A stretch of DNA of 64,000 nt, from the NCBI RefSeq assembly GCF_024362695.1, contig NC_065426.1, positions 7,346,236-7,410,235 on the forward strand, written 5' to 3'. Position numbers and translations under genes: made by a program. Under the pieces are notes generated by a model. It saw only the letters and a list, made by a program, of their open reading frames with translations. It made no database searches and was not told where the DNA came from. Below are positions 21,711 to 32,114 of the stretch, one piece after another (positions within the stretch are counted from its first letter, which is position 1; the number at the start of each line of letters is the position of its first letter). The stretch comes from Pectinophora gossypiella (lineage: Eukaryota; Arthropoda; Insecta; Lepidoptera; Gelechiidae).

Positions 21711-22010
21711 AATAACAAGCCACTATTTGTATGCCTACTAACAGGTTGAATACAGAGATTGTAATAACTTTACGTAACATCCTTTTGTATACGTGTAATC
21801 ACAAATAAAGATTTTTGATTTGATTTGATTCACCACTATCACCGTCGCACTGTTCCAAAGCGGGTTGGTGGAAAAACATGTTTTTTTTTCAGAAATAATT
21901 GTTTCATTTACGTATTATTATAGTCAGTTTGTAGGCAATATAAATCATGAAGTACGTTCTAATACCGCCTCGGAAACTATGTGAGGTTCCAGCAGGTGCT
22001 ATTAGTCAGG
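21711..22010. other. LINE tail, then no feature
   Basis: 21715-21830 looks like a LINE 3' end ('cacaaataaagatttttg' with a TTTGA repeat tail). The rest is unassigned. Confidence 0.4.
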
Positions 22011-22061
22011 TTTTGGTGTAAGTGAAGGGAGACGGGGTGCTTTTAGCTGTATATACTCAAT

Positions 22062-22270
22062 CTCGTCCTGTGCTACTGGATTGCTTCTCAAACGGGGAGC
22101 GCCGCTCGAACCCCGGTACTGGACTTGCACTAATGAGATATTAATTTATCTTAGTGCAATTGTCACTAACACAGTTGGCTCGATCATTTTCGACGGCGAC
22201 ACGGCTCGCCACCTAACACATTGGTCTAACAGAAAGTTTGGTGGGGTGTAGGTACTTAGTTCATCTTGCG
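22062..22270 (+). mobile_element. SINE-V copy, sense orientation
   Basis: Head 'gcttctcaaacggggagcg' and box-B-like 'gctcgaaccccggtact', then the body 'agttggctcgatcatttt' and 'ttggtctaacagaaagttt', ending 'acttagttcatcttgcg'. Confidence 0.7.
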
Positions 22271-22293
22271 AGGATTACTTTCCTATACTGCAG

Positions 22294-22416
22294 GTGAAAG
22301 ATCTGAGTTCCTGTAATGTCTCCGCAGACGACACGTCAGACAGCGAAATTGAAAGAAAAGTCGCGAAAAGCAGACCCCACCATTATCAATTCAACCGAGA
22401 AAGAGAAATATTGCAG
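22294..22416 (+). CDS. Orphan internal exon of an unknown gene (predicted)
   Basis: A 123-bp block preceded by a pyrimidine-rich acceptor ('ttcctatactgcag') and followed by a CAG|GTAC donor is open for exactly 41 codons. It encodes a charged, Ser/Asp-rich segment (VKDLSSCNVSADDTSDSEIE, then basic and His/Gln/Arg-rich). It resembles none of the repeats here. I could not find partner exons: the ORF runs on past the donor only into a LINE-tail-like sequence. It ends about 1.75 kb upstream of the Kazal gene start on the same strand and could be the end of another gene or an unrelated exon. No function assigned. Confidence 0.4.
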
Positions 22417-22419
22417 GTA

Positions 22420-22660
22420 CATTATAATACAAATACACTTTATTGCACCAAAATAAAAAGATATAATTACAAAAAGACTCTTAACTAAGCGCACGCACAC
22501 ACACACACACACACACACACATACAACATAAAACACATTCACATTTCCTCATCATAAAACTGGATATTCCAAATTAATAATGTAATGTACCTGTCTATCT
22601 GTGTCTGTGGTGACCGGAAGTAATAAATGTTTCTTTCTTTCTTTTTTAAATTTTTGTTCA
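22420..22660 (+). repeat. LINE tail fragments around a CA microsatellite
   Basis: 22425-22490 is a LINE-end-like segment. 22491-22522 is (CA)n. 22580-22650 is repeat T in sense orientation ('tctgtgtctgtggtgaccgg' with a TTTC tail), also at 42425-42500 and 55715-55800 inverted. Confidence 0.6.
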
Positions 22661-23043
22661 ACAGAACTCAAAATTAATTAAATTTTGGAACGTTTATTTT
22701 TAACAATTAATAACCTTATTATAGGTACCTAGGAATAAAGTCTACCTACTTATTGGCAGGTTGCAAATAGCGTTTATACAACTACATACTTATAATTTGC
22801 ACCAGTGTAATAGGCCGCTAAGTTTATGAAACACACCACACGTTAATTTTGAATCTTTGCGTGTGTTACGCGATTGCATTTATCAGCTGACATGTGATTT
22901 ACGAGAGCGTCCAATATAGCAGAGTTCAAAACGATCGCTCCACTACGTTCGATCACCATTACTTACATATTATTCTGATTCTATACATATTTACATAACG
23001 ACATTGATATTTTCAAGCGAAGGGTTAGGATCACTATCTATAC
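22661..23043. other. No gene recognised
   Basis: Low-copy AT-rich DNA. Confidence 0.4.
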
Positions 23044-23530
23044 AGGGTTTTAGTGACATCGTAAGAAATACTGAGGGGGATGATTCAAACCATGATTCTG
23101 AGTTAATTATCATGTGGAATTTTCCGTCGCAAATTTAATGATTTTTTTTTTATCATTTCAAATTCTATACTTTTGCGATTGAAAATTCCACTTGATATTA
23201 ACTCAGAATAATGAGCTGAATCATTCCTCTCAGTATTCGTTACGATGTCACTAACACCCGTTACAAGTACATACAGGTAGACATACGAGTACAAGGAGGT
23301 ATGGGTGTTAATGACACCGTAACGAATACTGAGCGGGATGGTTCAGACCATGATTCTGAGTTGATATCAAGTGGATTTTCCTGACGGAAAATTTATGAAA
23401 ATTTTAGTGTTTTCTTGAATTATTTTCCGTTCCATACTTTTGCGGCGGAAAATTCCACTTGATATCAACTCAAAATTATAGCCTGAATCATGTCTCAAAG
23501 CTTTCGTTACGATATCACTAACACAATGTA
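23044..23530. mobile_element. Two adjacent MITE-A copies
   Basis: 23044-23260 and 23303-23526 are each complete palindromes with about 85-bp arms, separated by only about 40 bp. They differ from each other throughout, so this is not a recent tandem duplication. Confidence 0.75.
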
Positions 23531-23639
23531 TGTAATTTAAGTGTAATTATAATATATTTACTGTTATTAATATAATTATGTGTATATATAAGTATAAGCG
23601 TATATATTTGTATTGCTTATATAAGATTTGTTACCGAAC

Positions 23640-23800
23640 TTGAAGATTTCACAGGTTCGGTTTTTTACCGAAGCGACTGCCTGTTTGGTTTTCCAACCCG
23701 CGAAGGGAAAACCGCCTCAATACAGGTTAATGTGACATACCTTCGAAACGCATTTTTTGGTAAGGGTGTTTCCTTACATTGATTTCCTTCACCGTAAATT
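23640..23800 (-). mobile_element. SINE-IV fragment
   Basis: 'acaggttcggttttttaccg', 'gcgaagggaaaaccgcc' and 'ttccttacattgatttcctt' match the SINE-IV body, minus strand. Confidence 0.6.
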
Positions 23801-24157
23801 CTAAATATGAATTCGAAATTAATTTCGCAAATAATTCGATTGAGCCCGAGCTAAATACGAATCTGTGACATAGTGAGATTCAAGCGTTCTTCCAACTTTG
23901 TAAATATTGAACTAGAAGAACGCTAATTCAACTTGATACTCTTTATAAGCCTAATTACTTCAATAATTCGATTATCTGTACATTACGTTCTTGATTAAAG
24001 TAGCTAATTATAACCGTAAATAATAATTAGTATTTTATGAGTCATTACACTCGTGCAACCAAGTAAAACCTAATTAATACTAAATTAGTTTTTTGCAAAC
24101 TGAAATTTTATCACAATTTTACATCAATAAGTACTGAAGAGGTTCTTTGAATACATT
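23801..24157. other. Unassigned sequence upstream of the Kazal gene
   Basis: About 350 bp of AT-rich, low-copy DNA that presumably holds upstream regulatory sequence. I see no clear TATA box at the expected distance from the candidate initiator. Confidence 0.35.
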
Positions 24158-24162
24158 TCAGT
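24158..24162 (+). promoter_or_regulatory. TCAGT: candidate initiator, or a 3' splice site
   Basis: TCAGT matches the arthropod Inr and sits 13 bp before the Kazal start codon. The same bases could be a splice acceptor ('atacatttcag') for an upstream non-coding exon. The sequence alone does not decide. Confidence 0.3.
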
Positions 24163-24170
24163 CAACGAAA

Positions 24171-25864
24171 ATGGTAGTTTTGAAAAGTAAGAATTTTTTT
24201 TTTTAAGAAGAACCGGGTTACGTGTTAGCCCAGTTGCAAGACCGCTTAACTCTCAATGTGAGGTCGCAGGGTCGAATCCCAGATTTGTTTTCATGTTTGG
24301 ATCTTAAATCATCTCACCAGTATTATCCCATTTTTCACAGGGTCCGCTTACCTAACCTGAAGATTTGACTGGTCCGGTTTTTTACAGACAGAAGCGACTG
24401 CCTGTCTGACCTTCCAACCCGCGAAGGGAAAATCAGCCCAATATAGATTAGGTCATATATCTCCGAAAAAAAAAATCTGTGAACATTTTAACTATCTGAC
24501 TGTCATGGTTCAGGAGATGGATGGCCTGATGATGGACGGACGGACGGGCAGCGCAGTCTTAGTATTAGGGCCCCGTTTTTTGGCCTTTGGGAACTCTCTT
24601 CTTCTACGTGTGGGTTGTGGGGTGGAGTGCCAACCTCATCACCCCTGGTGTCAGGATTACTATTGAGCCGCCAAAGGCCCCTGACATGGCTCAGGATAAC
24701 GACTACTTATTTACATCAGTAAGTAGTAACCGGGACCAACGGCTTAACGTGCCTTCCGAAGCACGGATCAACTTACTAAAACCAAGGGTTAGATTTTTAG
24801 GGTTTTGGGAACCCTAAAAATCTGGGACCTTTGCGCAGCTGTAAACTAAAATAGACTAGACAATATTTCTTGTCCTTTTTTTAGGTTCGATACTCCTCTG
24901 CTTAGTAACTGTAGTGTACGCCTGGCATTTGACTAATTGGACCTTTTTTGATCCCGGTGAGATCGTGTGTAAGAGATGCGCTCGTATTTACGTCCCCGTC
25001 TGCGCATCCAATAATCGCACCTACATAAACGAATGTAAGGTCCACTGTCTTAACACATTTATCAAGAATTCCACTTTCCATCTCAAAGTTAAATAGTAAG
25101 TATGTATTTGAAACTTTTTAGAAATAAATAGTTAAAATAAAAAAACGAATTAGGTACGCTCGTGCTTAATTTGCTTTTTTATTATTGTTTCGTTTCGTGC
25201 TTCTATGCTGTTCTGGGAGCAAATAAAAAACATAGAACACGTTCAGCTGCTTGTCTTCCCGGGCATGTCGTAAAAACCGACAGAGGGATTGCGTCCTCTA
25301 ACATGATGGACTAATGTATTGGGCGATAGGCTGATCCCTTATCACCATAAGGTTCATCATATCCATCTTAGGACTTCGTATCAACAGTGGCTGCAAGTTG
25401 TCTTTGATTACTTGTGGCTCTGCCCACCCCATTTGGGATTACGGGCGTGAGTTTATGTATGTATGTATGTATGTTTCGTTTCGTTTTTTTTTTTCGGCAT
25501 TAGCTTTTTCATTTTTTTTTTTCATTTTGATTTACTACAGTAAACGTATCAAATCGTCTCCATTCCTTTCCTATAAAAAATTAAAAAATAAAAAGTAACC
25601 TTATCTAAATGTTGGATATATAAGAGCGTCAATCATAATAAATAATTAAGTAGCATTCGATGCAGTTGTAGGAGTCGAAATTGATAAAAAGGTACCTATT
25701 TACAAAAAATATTATTGTTAAAAAAATACTTAAAGTATTTTTTTGCAATAATATTTATACTTTTTTTAAAATATGGTTTCAGTTACGGGCCCTGTACATT
25801 GATAGACGACCCACCGAAGTTGAACAGGTCCCTTGATGCTGAAACTCTAAATGCATTTGGGTAA
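24171..25864 (+). CDS. Secreted single-domain Kazal-type protease inhibitor (3 exons)
   Basis: Three exons join in frame: 24171-24186, 24885-25095 and 25783-25864, 102 codons plus stop. Donors are A|GTAAGA and A|GTAAGT; acceptors are TTTTTTTAG and TTTCAG. The start lies in 'cgaaaATGG'. Residues 1-18 form a signal peptide (hydrophobic core SILLCLVTVV, likely cut after YA). Kazal cysteines are 34, 37, 45, 56, 60 and 80, with the hallmark VPVCASNNRTYINEC (42-56) and GPC (78-80) supplied by the last exon. By Kazal topology P1 is Arg39 (C37-A-R-I), which predicts a trypsin-like target. The C1-C2 gap is only two residues, as in short insect Kazal forms. Four N-glycosylation sequons start at residues 23, 49, 67 and 90. 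Without splicing, the middle exon appears to stop at 25094-25096. Likely role: extracellular control of a serine protease in haemolymph, gut or gland secretion; the tissue is unknown. Confidence 0.8.
24207..24470. mobile_element. SINE-IV pieces in Kazal intron 1
   Basis: 24207-24310 is a plus-strand SINE-IV head ('gttagcccagttgcaagac', 'ggtcgcagggtcgaatccc'). 24315-24470 is the SINE-IV 3' half on the minus strand. The head-to-head layout implies two insertions or a rearrangement. Confidence 0.6.
24590..24785 (-). mobile_element. SINE-I 3' part in Kazal intron 1
   Basis: 'gggttgtggggtggagtgcc', 'tgagccgccaaaggcccctg' and 'ccgggaccaacggcttaacg' on the plus strand are the reverse complement of the SINE-I body. 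Confidence 0.75.
25215..25478 (+). mobile_element. Repeat U in Kazal intron 2
   Basis: A retroelement end: 'aacatagaacacgttcagct', 'acttgtggctctgcccacc', 'gattacgggcgtgagtttat', ending in an (ATGT)n tail. Also at 27965-28067 and 52937-53180. The GTGAGTTTATGTATGT end resembles that of LINE-R. Confidence 0.7.
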
Positions 25865-25966
25865 TATATTGCACGGACAGACGGAAAACTATAGAAGATA
25901 AACGGATATGTATATATTATGGCAATCAGTGACGTCCTATAGTATAAATGTAATATAAGTAATGAC

Positions 25967-25972
25967 AATAAA
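25967..25972 (+). terminator. AATAAA poly(A) signal, candidate for the Kazal gene
   Basis: Located 103 bases after the stop codon in otherwise unremarkable 3' sequence. Confidence 0.5.
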
Positions 25973-26294
25973 GGAAAATAATAATGACATTAACATTTTA
26001 AAAAAAGGTTTAGTACTGCGGCACGATATGTGGTGAGGATGGTAACCCGATGTGCCGGCTGAGTAGAGGAATAATTTGTGATGACGATGATAAATTACAG
26101 GCAGCAAGCAGGAATAAATATAGTTTATTAATAACGCTTCACAAACAAATCCAAAATTAGAGGGCACGGGTACAGCTAAAAGTTTATGTTAAAGTACAGC
26201 TAAAAAAAATATGTTGTTCTTATGAAGGTCGGGGATGCAATGAGTCAGTGTAAAATGAAAGGAAATGCGGAATGGAATGAGAATTTCGTAATTT
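25973..26294. other. No gene recognised
   Basis: AT-rich low-copy DNA. Minus-strand ORFs here look like chance. Confidence 0.4.
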
Positions 26295-26520
26295 AAAATG
26301 ATTGACGGTCAGGCACTGGCCTGACGTGCTGAATTTGTACTCTGCTACTGGTAGCAGATCTTACTGGAAGATCCACTCTAAACTGTCTGAACCGGCGTGC
26401 GTGTGTGAAACGATTGATGAATATAGAGGAAGCAAGAGAAGTGTGTCAGGATCGAAGCAAATGGATTTCTATAGTCTCTGCTTACCCCGATGGGAAATAG
26501 GTGTGAGTTTATGTATGTGA
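26295..26520 (+). mobile_element. LINE-R 3' end
   Basis: 'tctgaaccggcgtgcgtgtg', 'ggaagcaagagaagtgtgtc', 'gtctctgcttaccccgatgg', then the TTTATGTATGTG tail. Confidence 0.7.
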
Positions 26521-26934
26521 GAACTAGATAGAAGATAAAATTACACACATACGGGTCAAATTGATAACCTCCTTTTTTTGAAGTCGGTTAAAATACAAAG
26601 GCACAGTCGCTTACTCTACGCAGCTATCTAGAAAACGAATTCCTTTTATCTACTTATCTGGCAAGCAAGCTTGCTACATTACCCTTGGCTTAGCCAGTGT
26701 CCTAAAAAAATGAGCGGTCTTAATCTTAATGAACGTAATGGTGATCGTCCATTAGGGGACAGACTGGATGCTAGCAACGCGCGGGGCGACAGCATCGGCG
26801 GCGCGACTGGCCAGATCTCACTGATTGCAAAGACCCAGCTACAGTGTAACGGAAAAGAGATAGCGATATTGTTTTTGTCACGGTTTTGACAATCAAAAAT
26901 GCAACCTACGCCATTTTATACTGATTGCACTTAT
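26521..26934 (+). other. Unassigned; short GC-richer ORF of unknown origin
   Basis: A reading frame around 26671-26889 includes a Gly/Asn/Asp-rich segment (NERNGDRPLGDRLDASNARG). Its composition is less AT-rich than its surroundings, which could mean an old mobile-element ORF or a decayed exon. No family recognised. Confidence 0.25.
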
Positions 26935-27100
26935 CCTCTCAGACGACGCCCTGAGCCAAGGTTCGCGCCCAACTGGGCACCCTCAGGCTTGTTGTCTTAA
27001 ACGTTGTACCGGGTAAGAGCCTTCAGCGCTCCCCATTTGTCCGAAAAAGTAGTTAATGCCATCTGTGGCAAATCTACAATAAGTCACGTCAAAAAAAATC
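26935..27100 (+). mobile_element. Repeat N 3' end
   Basis: 'gacgacgccctgagccaagg' to 'ataagtcacgtcaaaaaaaa'. Confidence 0.7.
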
Positions 27101-27149
27101 TGATTGCACTAATGATGAATGGATGAAACACAATTTTAGTAACCATGGC

Positions 27150-27560
27150 GGCCGTAGGTTCAAAACCAGCACAGGCCTAAACGAATAATGAACGAGCGGT
27201 GAAGACAAAGCATCGTGAGGAAACCCACATTCCCGAGAAATGCATTTTCGGAGATATTTGACCTAACCTGTATTGGAGTGGTTTTCCCTTCGCGTGTTGG
27301 AAGGTCAGACAGGCAGTTGTTTCTGCAAAAAACCGGACCTGTCAAATGTTCAGGCAAGGTAAGCAGACCCTGTGAAAAACGGCATAATGCTACGGAGGTT
27401 TAGGACGGCTACTCTCCGCTACCCACCAGAGGCTGACTGAGGTTTACCTCACCCCCGCTCGGTCTTACTTTAGTCTTCAATCAAGCCTCAAACGTCACAC
27501 ACGGATGCGCGTGTACGATGACGTCCCGGACGGTTTGTATGTAGTGTCTTAGGCTCAAAA
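27150..27560 (+). mobile_element. SINE-IV (deleted) and repeat Q
   Basis: 27150-27400 is SINE-IV lacking most of the head ('gtgaggaaacccacattccc', 'accggacctgtcaaatgttc'). 27404-27545 is repeat Q ('gtttacctcacccccgctcg'). Confidence 0.6.
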
Positions 27561-27964
27561 ACCCGTGCGCTGAACCCTGGCCTTTTTAATGTTGTAAATG
27601 TTTAAGGGTGTTGTAAGTTTTACCTAAATGAACCTTTTTATTATTATTTTCATTGAATCTAGTCGCATCTTTACCGCTCCCGCTGGCATTCAGCTCACAG
27701 CCTTACAGATAAAACCTGTCATTTTTTCTCACTACCCTCATTAAGCAGTTTGCGTCACACGCCGCGTTTATTTTTTGCTGGCGTGTATGAAAGATTGCGA
27801 ATAAACGGTTATCAGACAGTCACTCGCCGCAGTCTCTATCAGGTCGGGCAGAACTTTGTGAATGTTGAATGTTGATGACAAAACAAGAGTTATTTACAAA
27901 CGAATTTACAAGTTTTACACGTGTGGTATTCTAAACAACTGTGTTATAATTTTGTAACTATACG
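27561..27964. other. No gene recognised
   Basis: Low-copy DNA. Confidence 0.4.
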
Positions 27965-28475
27965 ACATCGTATCAACAGTGGCTGCAAGTTGTCTTTGAT
28001 TACTTGTGGCTCTGCCCACCCCATTAGGGATTACGGGCGTGAGTTTATGTATGTATGTATGTAACTATACAATTTTGTACCTTATTACTTAATTTTATAA
28101 TATTTAGTTAGATAATGGCCCCGATTCCTGCAGACACCTCCTAATTTTATTTAAGTTATACCCGTCATTTTCTTATCCGCCGAAAAGGAAAGGGACGGAT
28201 GATTGTCAACAAGTTAATTTTAAAAGGAATAAATAACCCGGGCGAATAAAATAGGCATCTCGCTGGTATTAAATCCGTTTGACGTGCGTGTCTACTTAAT
28301 TCTGTTGGCTGATGTAAAATGTTTAGACGGTTGTTTTAGAGTTTTGCTTAAAATTGACGTGTGTTCCATAAATTTTATGCCTGTCGATTACCCGTCCCTT
28401 TCTTTTTCAGCGGATAAGACAATGACAGGTATAACTTAAAATAAAATTAAATGGCGTCTGCAGGAATTAGCACCA
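27965..28475 (+). mobile_element. Repeat U end, then MITE-C full copy
   Basis: 27965-28067 is repeat U with an (ATGT)n tail. 28115-28475 is MITE-C from 'ccccgattcctgcagacacc' to 'cgtctgcaggaattagcacc'. The inverted ends are well preserved. Confidence 0.7.
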
Positions 28476-28880
28476 ATATCTTATAATATTATTATAATAA
28501 GGTACCTCCTGTCGCCTCTTTTATATTGCCGTGCCCTTGCAGGGCGTCACATGTACCTTCTTACTATGTTCCACCTTAATTTATGTTTTTGACATGCAAT
28601 AAATTAATAATGAATATGAACACCTACAAAAACATAAATTTTATAATTATGACAACTAATGGTTCATAATTTCACCACTGTTTGCAAATAATTCGCTGGT
28701 CTCAGTGACTGCACTTTTGCTCTTTGATTATACCTCTGACTACCCCAGTTGGGATATAGTCGTGAGCTTATTTTATGTCATGATTATCTTGTTGGCCTAC
28801 TCTATAAAAATTCTGCTAAATAAAAGACTATGACGATCTTGTGACGTAGCGAGTAGGCGCCGCTACTTCAAAAGCGCACC
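28476..28880. other. No gene recognised
   Basis: Low-copy DNA. Confidence 0.4.
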
Positions 28881-29480
28881 CCTGATGCCGGGCAGCAGTG
28901 GTATCAGTACTGGTTGGAGGCCGTGAAATGGATTCTGGTAGGGCTCTAGCTAAAACATCGGTCGGTGTACTGCGGAACGGAAGGCGATTGGGGCAACCAC
29001 CGTTCTACACGCCCTATCTATGGAGTAATGGCGATTACTCCACCGACAAGAGCGCAGCTCTTAAATAAAGAGAGAGAGAAAAGACTACTCTCTCTTGGGT
29101 CGGTCCCTCATATCTGAGGATCGTGGTCAGCATCAGGGTTGCACCTGGAACGGATGATCTGCCTCCACCGGTTCCTGTCCAGCGCTTCCCTTACTACTGT
29201 ATAGAACTTGGATGACGACGAGTCTTTCACTTGATGAGTCCATCTAGTTGGTGAACGACCACGCGATCTTTTGCCTTCAGTGTTCCCAACCACAATCTGC
29301 GCATCGTGTAGCCGAAATATTTACCTAAGTTGAAGGGATAAAAAAGCGAATTTCTCACGGCTCATTATAAAGTAGAGTATCCAGCACCCTGCAGAAAACA
29401 CGCTCGATTAACTGAAGGGTGCAAGTAAATATACCGTAGTCGAACTGCTTCGGCCAGCCTAATTGGTTTTTAATTATGAT
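28881..29480 (-). mobile_element. RTE-like LINE debris with ORF remnant
   Basis: 28881-29070 resembles the body and 3' end of the RTE-tailed repeat in plus orientation. 29100-29460 on the minus strand retains a LINE ORF end: GKRSRGRSPTRWTHQVKD then ALDRNRWRQIIRSRC. Upstream pieces in the same direction are broken by stops. Non-functional. Confidence 0.6.
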
Positions 29481-29940
29481 ATAAACGCTTCGTCTAAAAC
29501 AAACTCACTTTTTGGAGTAGGGTTGGCGGTTAAGGTAACTGGTATACATAAAGCATAAGTACTAAGTTCGAATAGGGACCCAGACTTACGGGGTATGACG
29601 TAGAACCCTTGCCCAGGAATACGGGTGAAGACGTCAACGGTTGCAGAGGCGAAGATGGGAGCCATCGGTACGGCAATGCAGAACGGAAGGGGCAAGTCGC
29701 AGGGACTGTAACCTGGAACCTGACAAAGGGCAGCAGTAACTGTCAGTACTATTCAGAGGCGGAGGACAGGAGTCCTAGTATGGCTTTGTAATAGACTACC
29801 TAGACCACCCCACTTGCGTCAGACAGAGTACTGCGGGGCGGAAGGCAAGAGGGAAACCACTGCCCTATTTTTCTCTAAAAAAGTAGCATGGAAAATGCTG
29901 CACCGACAAGACCGTGGCTCTTAAATTGATGATGATGAAG
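29481..29940 (+). mobile_element. RTE-tailed SINE, longest copy
   Basis: 29600-29790 may be its 5' part or separate LINE debris. 29790-29940 runs 'cgtcagacagagtactgcgg', 'ggaaaccactgccctatttt', 'atgctgcaccgacaagaccg', then a GATGATGA tail. Its last 60 bp match the end of the RTE-like LINE, as expected if it borrows that LINE's machinery. Confidence 0.6.
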
Positions 29941-29994
29941 TACTAAGTTGTTACTTTTCTATATAAGACACGACGTTTGCCTTTTCTTTTTAAA

Positions 29995-30285
29995 CTCCGG
30001 CCGAGTAGTTAATGCCATCTGTGGCAAATCTACAATAAGTCACGTCAAAAAAAACCTTCCTTTTAATTTGCTCCATATAAGGTCTCTTTGGTCTTGCCCT
30101 TCCTCTCTTTCCAATTCATCAGATTATATACATTATCGAAAAACTTAATAAAATGCAACGATGCAATAGAGTAACAACACCTAAAATTGTCAGAAGACAA
30201 CTAGACCTGAAAGAAATGAGTCAGGATCGAAGCAAATGGAATTCCATAGTCTCTGCTTACCCCGGTGGGAAATAGGCGTAATCAT
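29995..30285. mobile_element. Repeat N end, RTE-like scrap, LINE-R end
   Basis: 29998-30050 is repeat N. 30055-30135 is a minus-strand RTE-like ORF-end scrap. 30195-30285 is LINE-R ('ccatagtctctgcttacccc'). Confidence 0.6.
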
Positions 30286-30889
30286 GAACCAAATGCAGCC
30301 AAGGTAAAAGTAAGTTTCGAAAATGTTCGAAGTTGTGCCAAAACTTTTCTTATTCGGAGTATAGTTTTTATGCTTATAATAATAAAATTATGCTTACATA
30401 TCATTATGATCATTAATTATTATGCTCATAGTAGTTATGGTTTTCAAAATTATGCTTAAAAAGTTATGACAAATTAATACTATGCGTAACTAATAATAGG
30501 ACAAGTAACAGTATGTCATGGTAAATTATTACATATGTTAATAGAGAACCGTTATGACTAAAAATAGGTATGAGAGTTATGTGTTTGTATGTACAAGTAG
30601 ACCTAAATAGCAAAGATACTAATGTAGATCTCTCCTAACATACATTTTTCCTAATATAAAGTGAATATAATTTTAACACTTTAAAAGTAGCAGCTACTAA
30701 TACTGTTAAAATACACCCCTAATAAATAATGAAGGTTGTTAACACGTTAACAGATTAATCAGGGAGCTGTTAAAATCAACTCAACGGAATCGTTGAATAG
30801 AATTTATGCCTTTGAAGCATCGTATATTTTTGTTAATTGATTCAGATAAGCTACATATCCGAAAAATGAGTTATATGTGACCCAGACAG
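30286..30889. other. No gene; TTATG-rich tract
   Basis: 30345-30560 repeats TTATGC/TTATGA words at irregular spacing ('aattatgcttacatatcatt', 'caaaattatgcttaaaaagt'). It looks like a decayed simple repeat. Confidence 0.4.
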
Positions 30890-31215
30890 CCTCCGTAGTC
30901 TAGTGGTTAGAGCGTTCGGCTCACGATCTGGAGGTCCGGGTTCGATTCCCGATGGGGACATTGTCGAAATCACTTTGTGAGACTGTCCTTTGTTTGGTAA
31001 GGACTTTTCAGGCTTGAATCACCTGATTGTCCGAAAAGTAAGATGATTCCGTGCTTTGGAGGGCATGTTAAGCCGTTGGTCCCGGCTATTAGCCGTAAAA
31101 AAACCTCCACCAACCCGCACTGGAGCAGCGTGGTGGAGTATGCTCCATACCCCCTCCGGTTGATTAAGGGGAGGCCCGTGCCCAGCAGTGGGACGTATAT
31201 AGGCAGTTTATTATT
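30890..31215 (+). mobile_element. SINE-II, full copy
   Basis: Head 30890-30960 ('tccgtagtctagtggttaga', 'gggttcgattcccgatgg'), then 'cattgtcgaaatcactttg', the central segment 'gttaagccgttggtcccgg' and the II tail ending 'cagtgggacgtatatagg'. Confidence 0.8.
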
Positions 31216-31334
31216 ATGTGACCCAGCTAGTATGCAATCCTGACTCGAGATCGCAAATTCGAGATTCGAGATTCGAAATTCCGTGGGATTACAAATATCA
31301 ATCCCGCGAAAAAAACATGACATGATATAACCAT

Positions 31335-31565
31335 TAATTATCAAGTTTGTTATTAAGCCGCCATAGGCCCCTGACATGACTCATGTAACGACTACGTACC
31401 AACCGGGACCAACGGCTTAACGTGCCTTCCGAAGCACGGATCATCTTACTTTTGAATAGTCAGGTGATCAGCCTGGAATGTCCTAACCGAACTAGGGATC
31501 ACAAAGTGATTTGTCCCCACCGGAATTCGACCCCGGGGCTTTCAGATCGTGAGCACTTCCTAATA
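31335..31565 (-). mobile_element. SINE-I copy
   Basis: Contains the central segment 'ccgggaccaacggcttaacg' and a degraded head ('ccggaattcgaccccgggg'). Confidence 0.75.
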
Positions 31566-31789
31566 GTAAGTATCATTGGTCGAAACAACCATAATATTGG
31601 CGTGATTTTTCTTTTCACCAGTCCGGCAGAGTATAGATATCTGCGGATAGTAAAGCACCTATTCGGTTCGGTATCTGAAAATTGAACTGTCAGAACCAAC
31701 GGTTTGGCTGTACGCCAACCGGCCGTCCTCTGATTAGGTATTCCGTATGGACTACTTATAAATAATTTATCGCTCGCATGTACTTTGTT

Positions 31790-32047
31790 TGAGACACGGA
31801 ACGTCAACATCTCCCTAGCATTCTCTCGTTCCACACAGGGTCCCCTTACCTAAACTTAAGACTTGACTCGTCCGGTTTTTTTACAGGATACAGGTAGGTA
31901 CGGTCACGAGCATTAATATGTATACACTTTGATACCATGTCACATTAACTTTTTTGACAAATTGAACTGTAAGTCTCACTAAATGTCAAATATGTTAGTG
32001 CGACAGAGTCCTAAAGTGGGTAGATTATATTGCTCATGACTGTACAC
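31790..32047 (-). mobile_element. SINE-IV scrap and MITE-D
   Basis: 31800-31890 is the SINE-IV 3' end on the minus strand. 31895-32047 is MITE-D, reverse orientation ('gtcacgagcattaatatgta' to 'tattgctcatgactgtac'). Confidence 0.65.
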
Positions 32048-32114
32048 TGTGGGACCTACTAACTCACTGTCTGTTCGTCTGACTTAACATAACAACATTT
32101 TACATGTTGGAGTT

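Noticed and set aside
22491..22522. CRISPR or other regular array
   Set aside because: A plain (CA)n microsatellite. No spaced direct repeats anywhere in the window, and the DNA is clearly eukaryotic.
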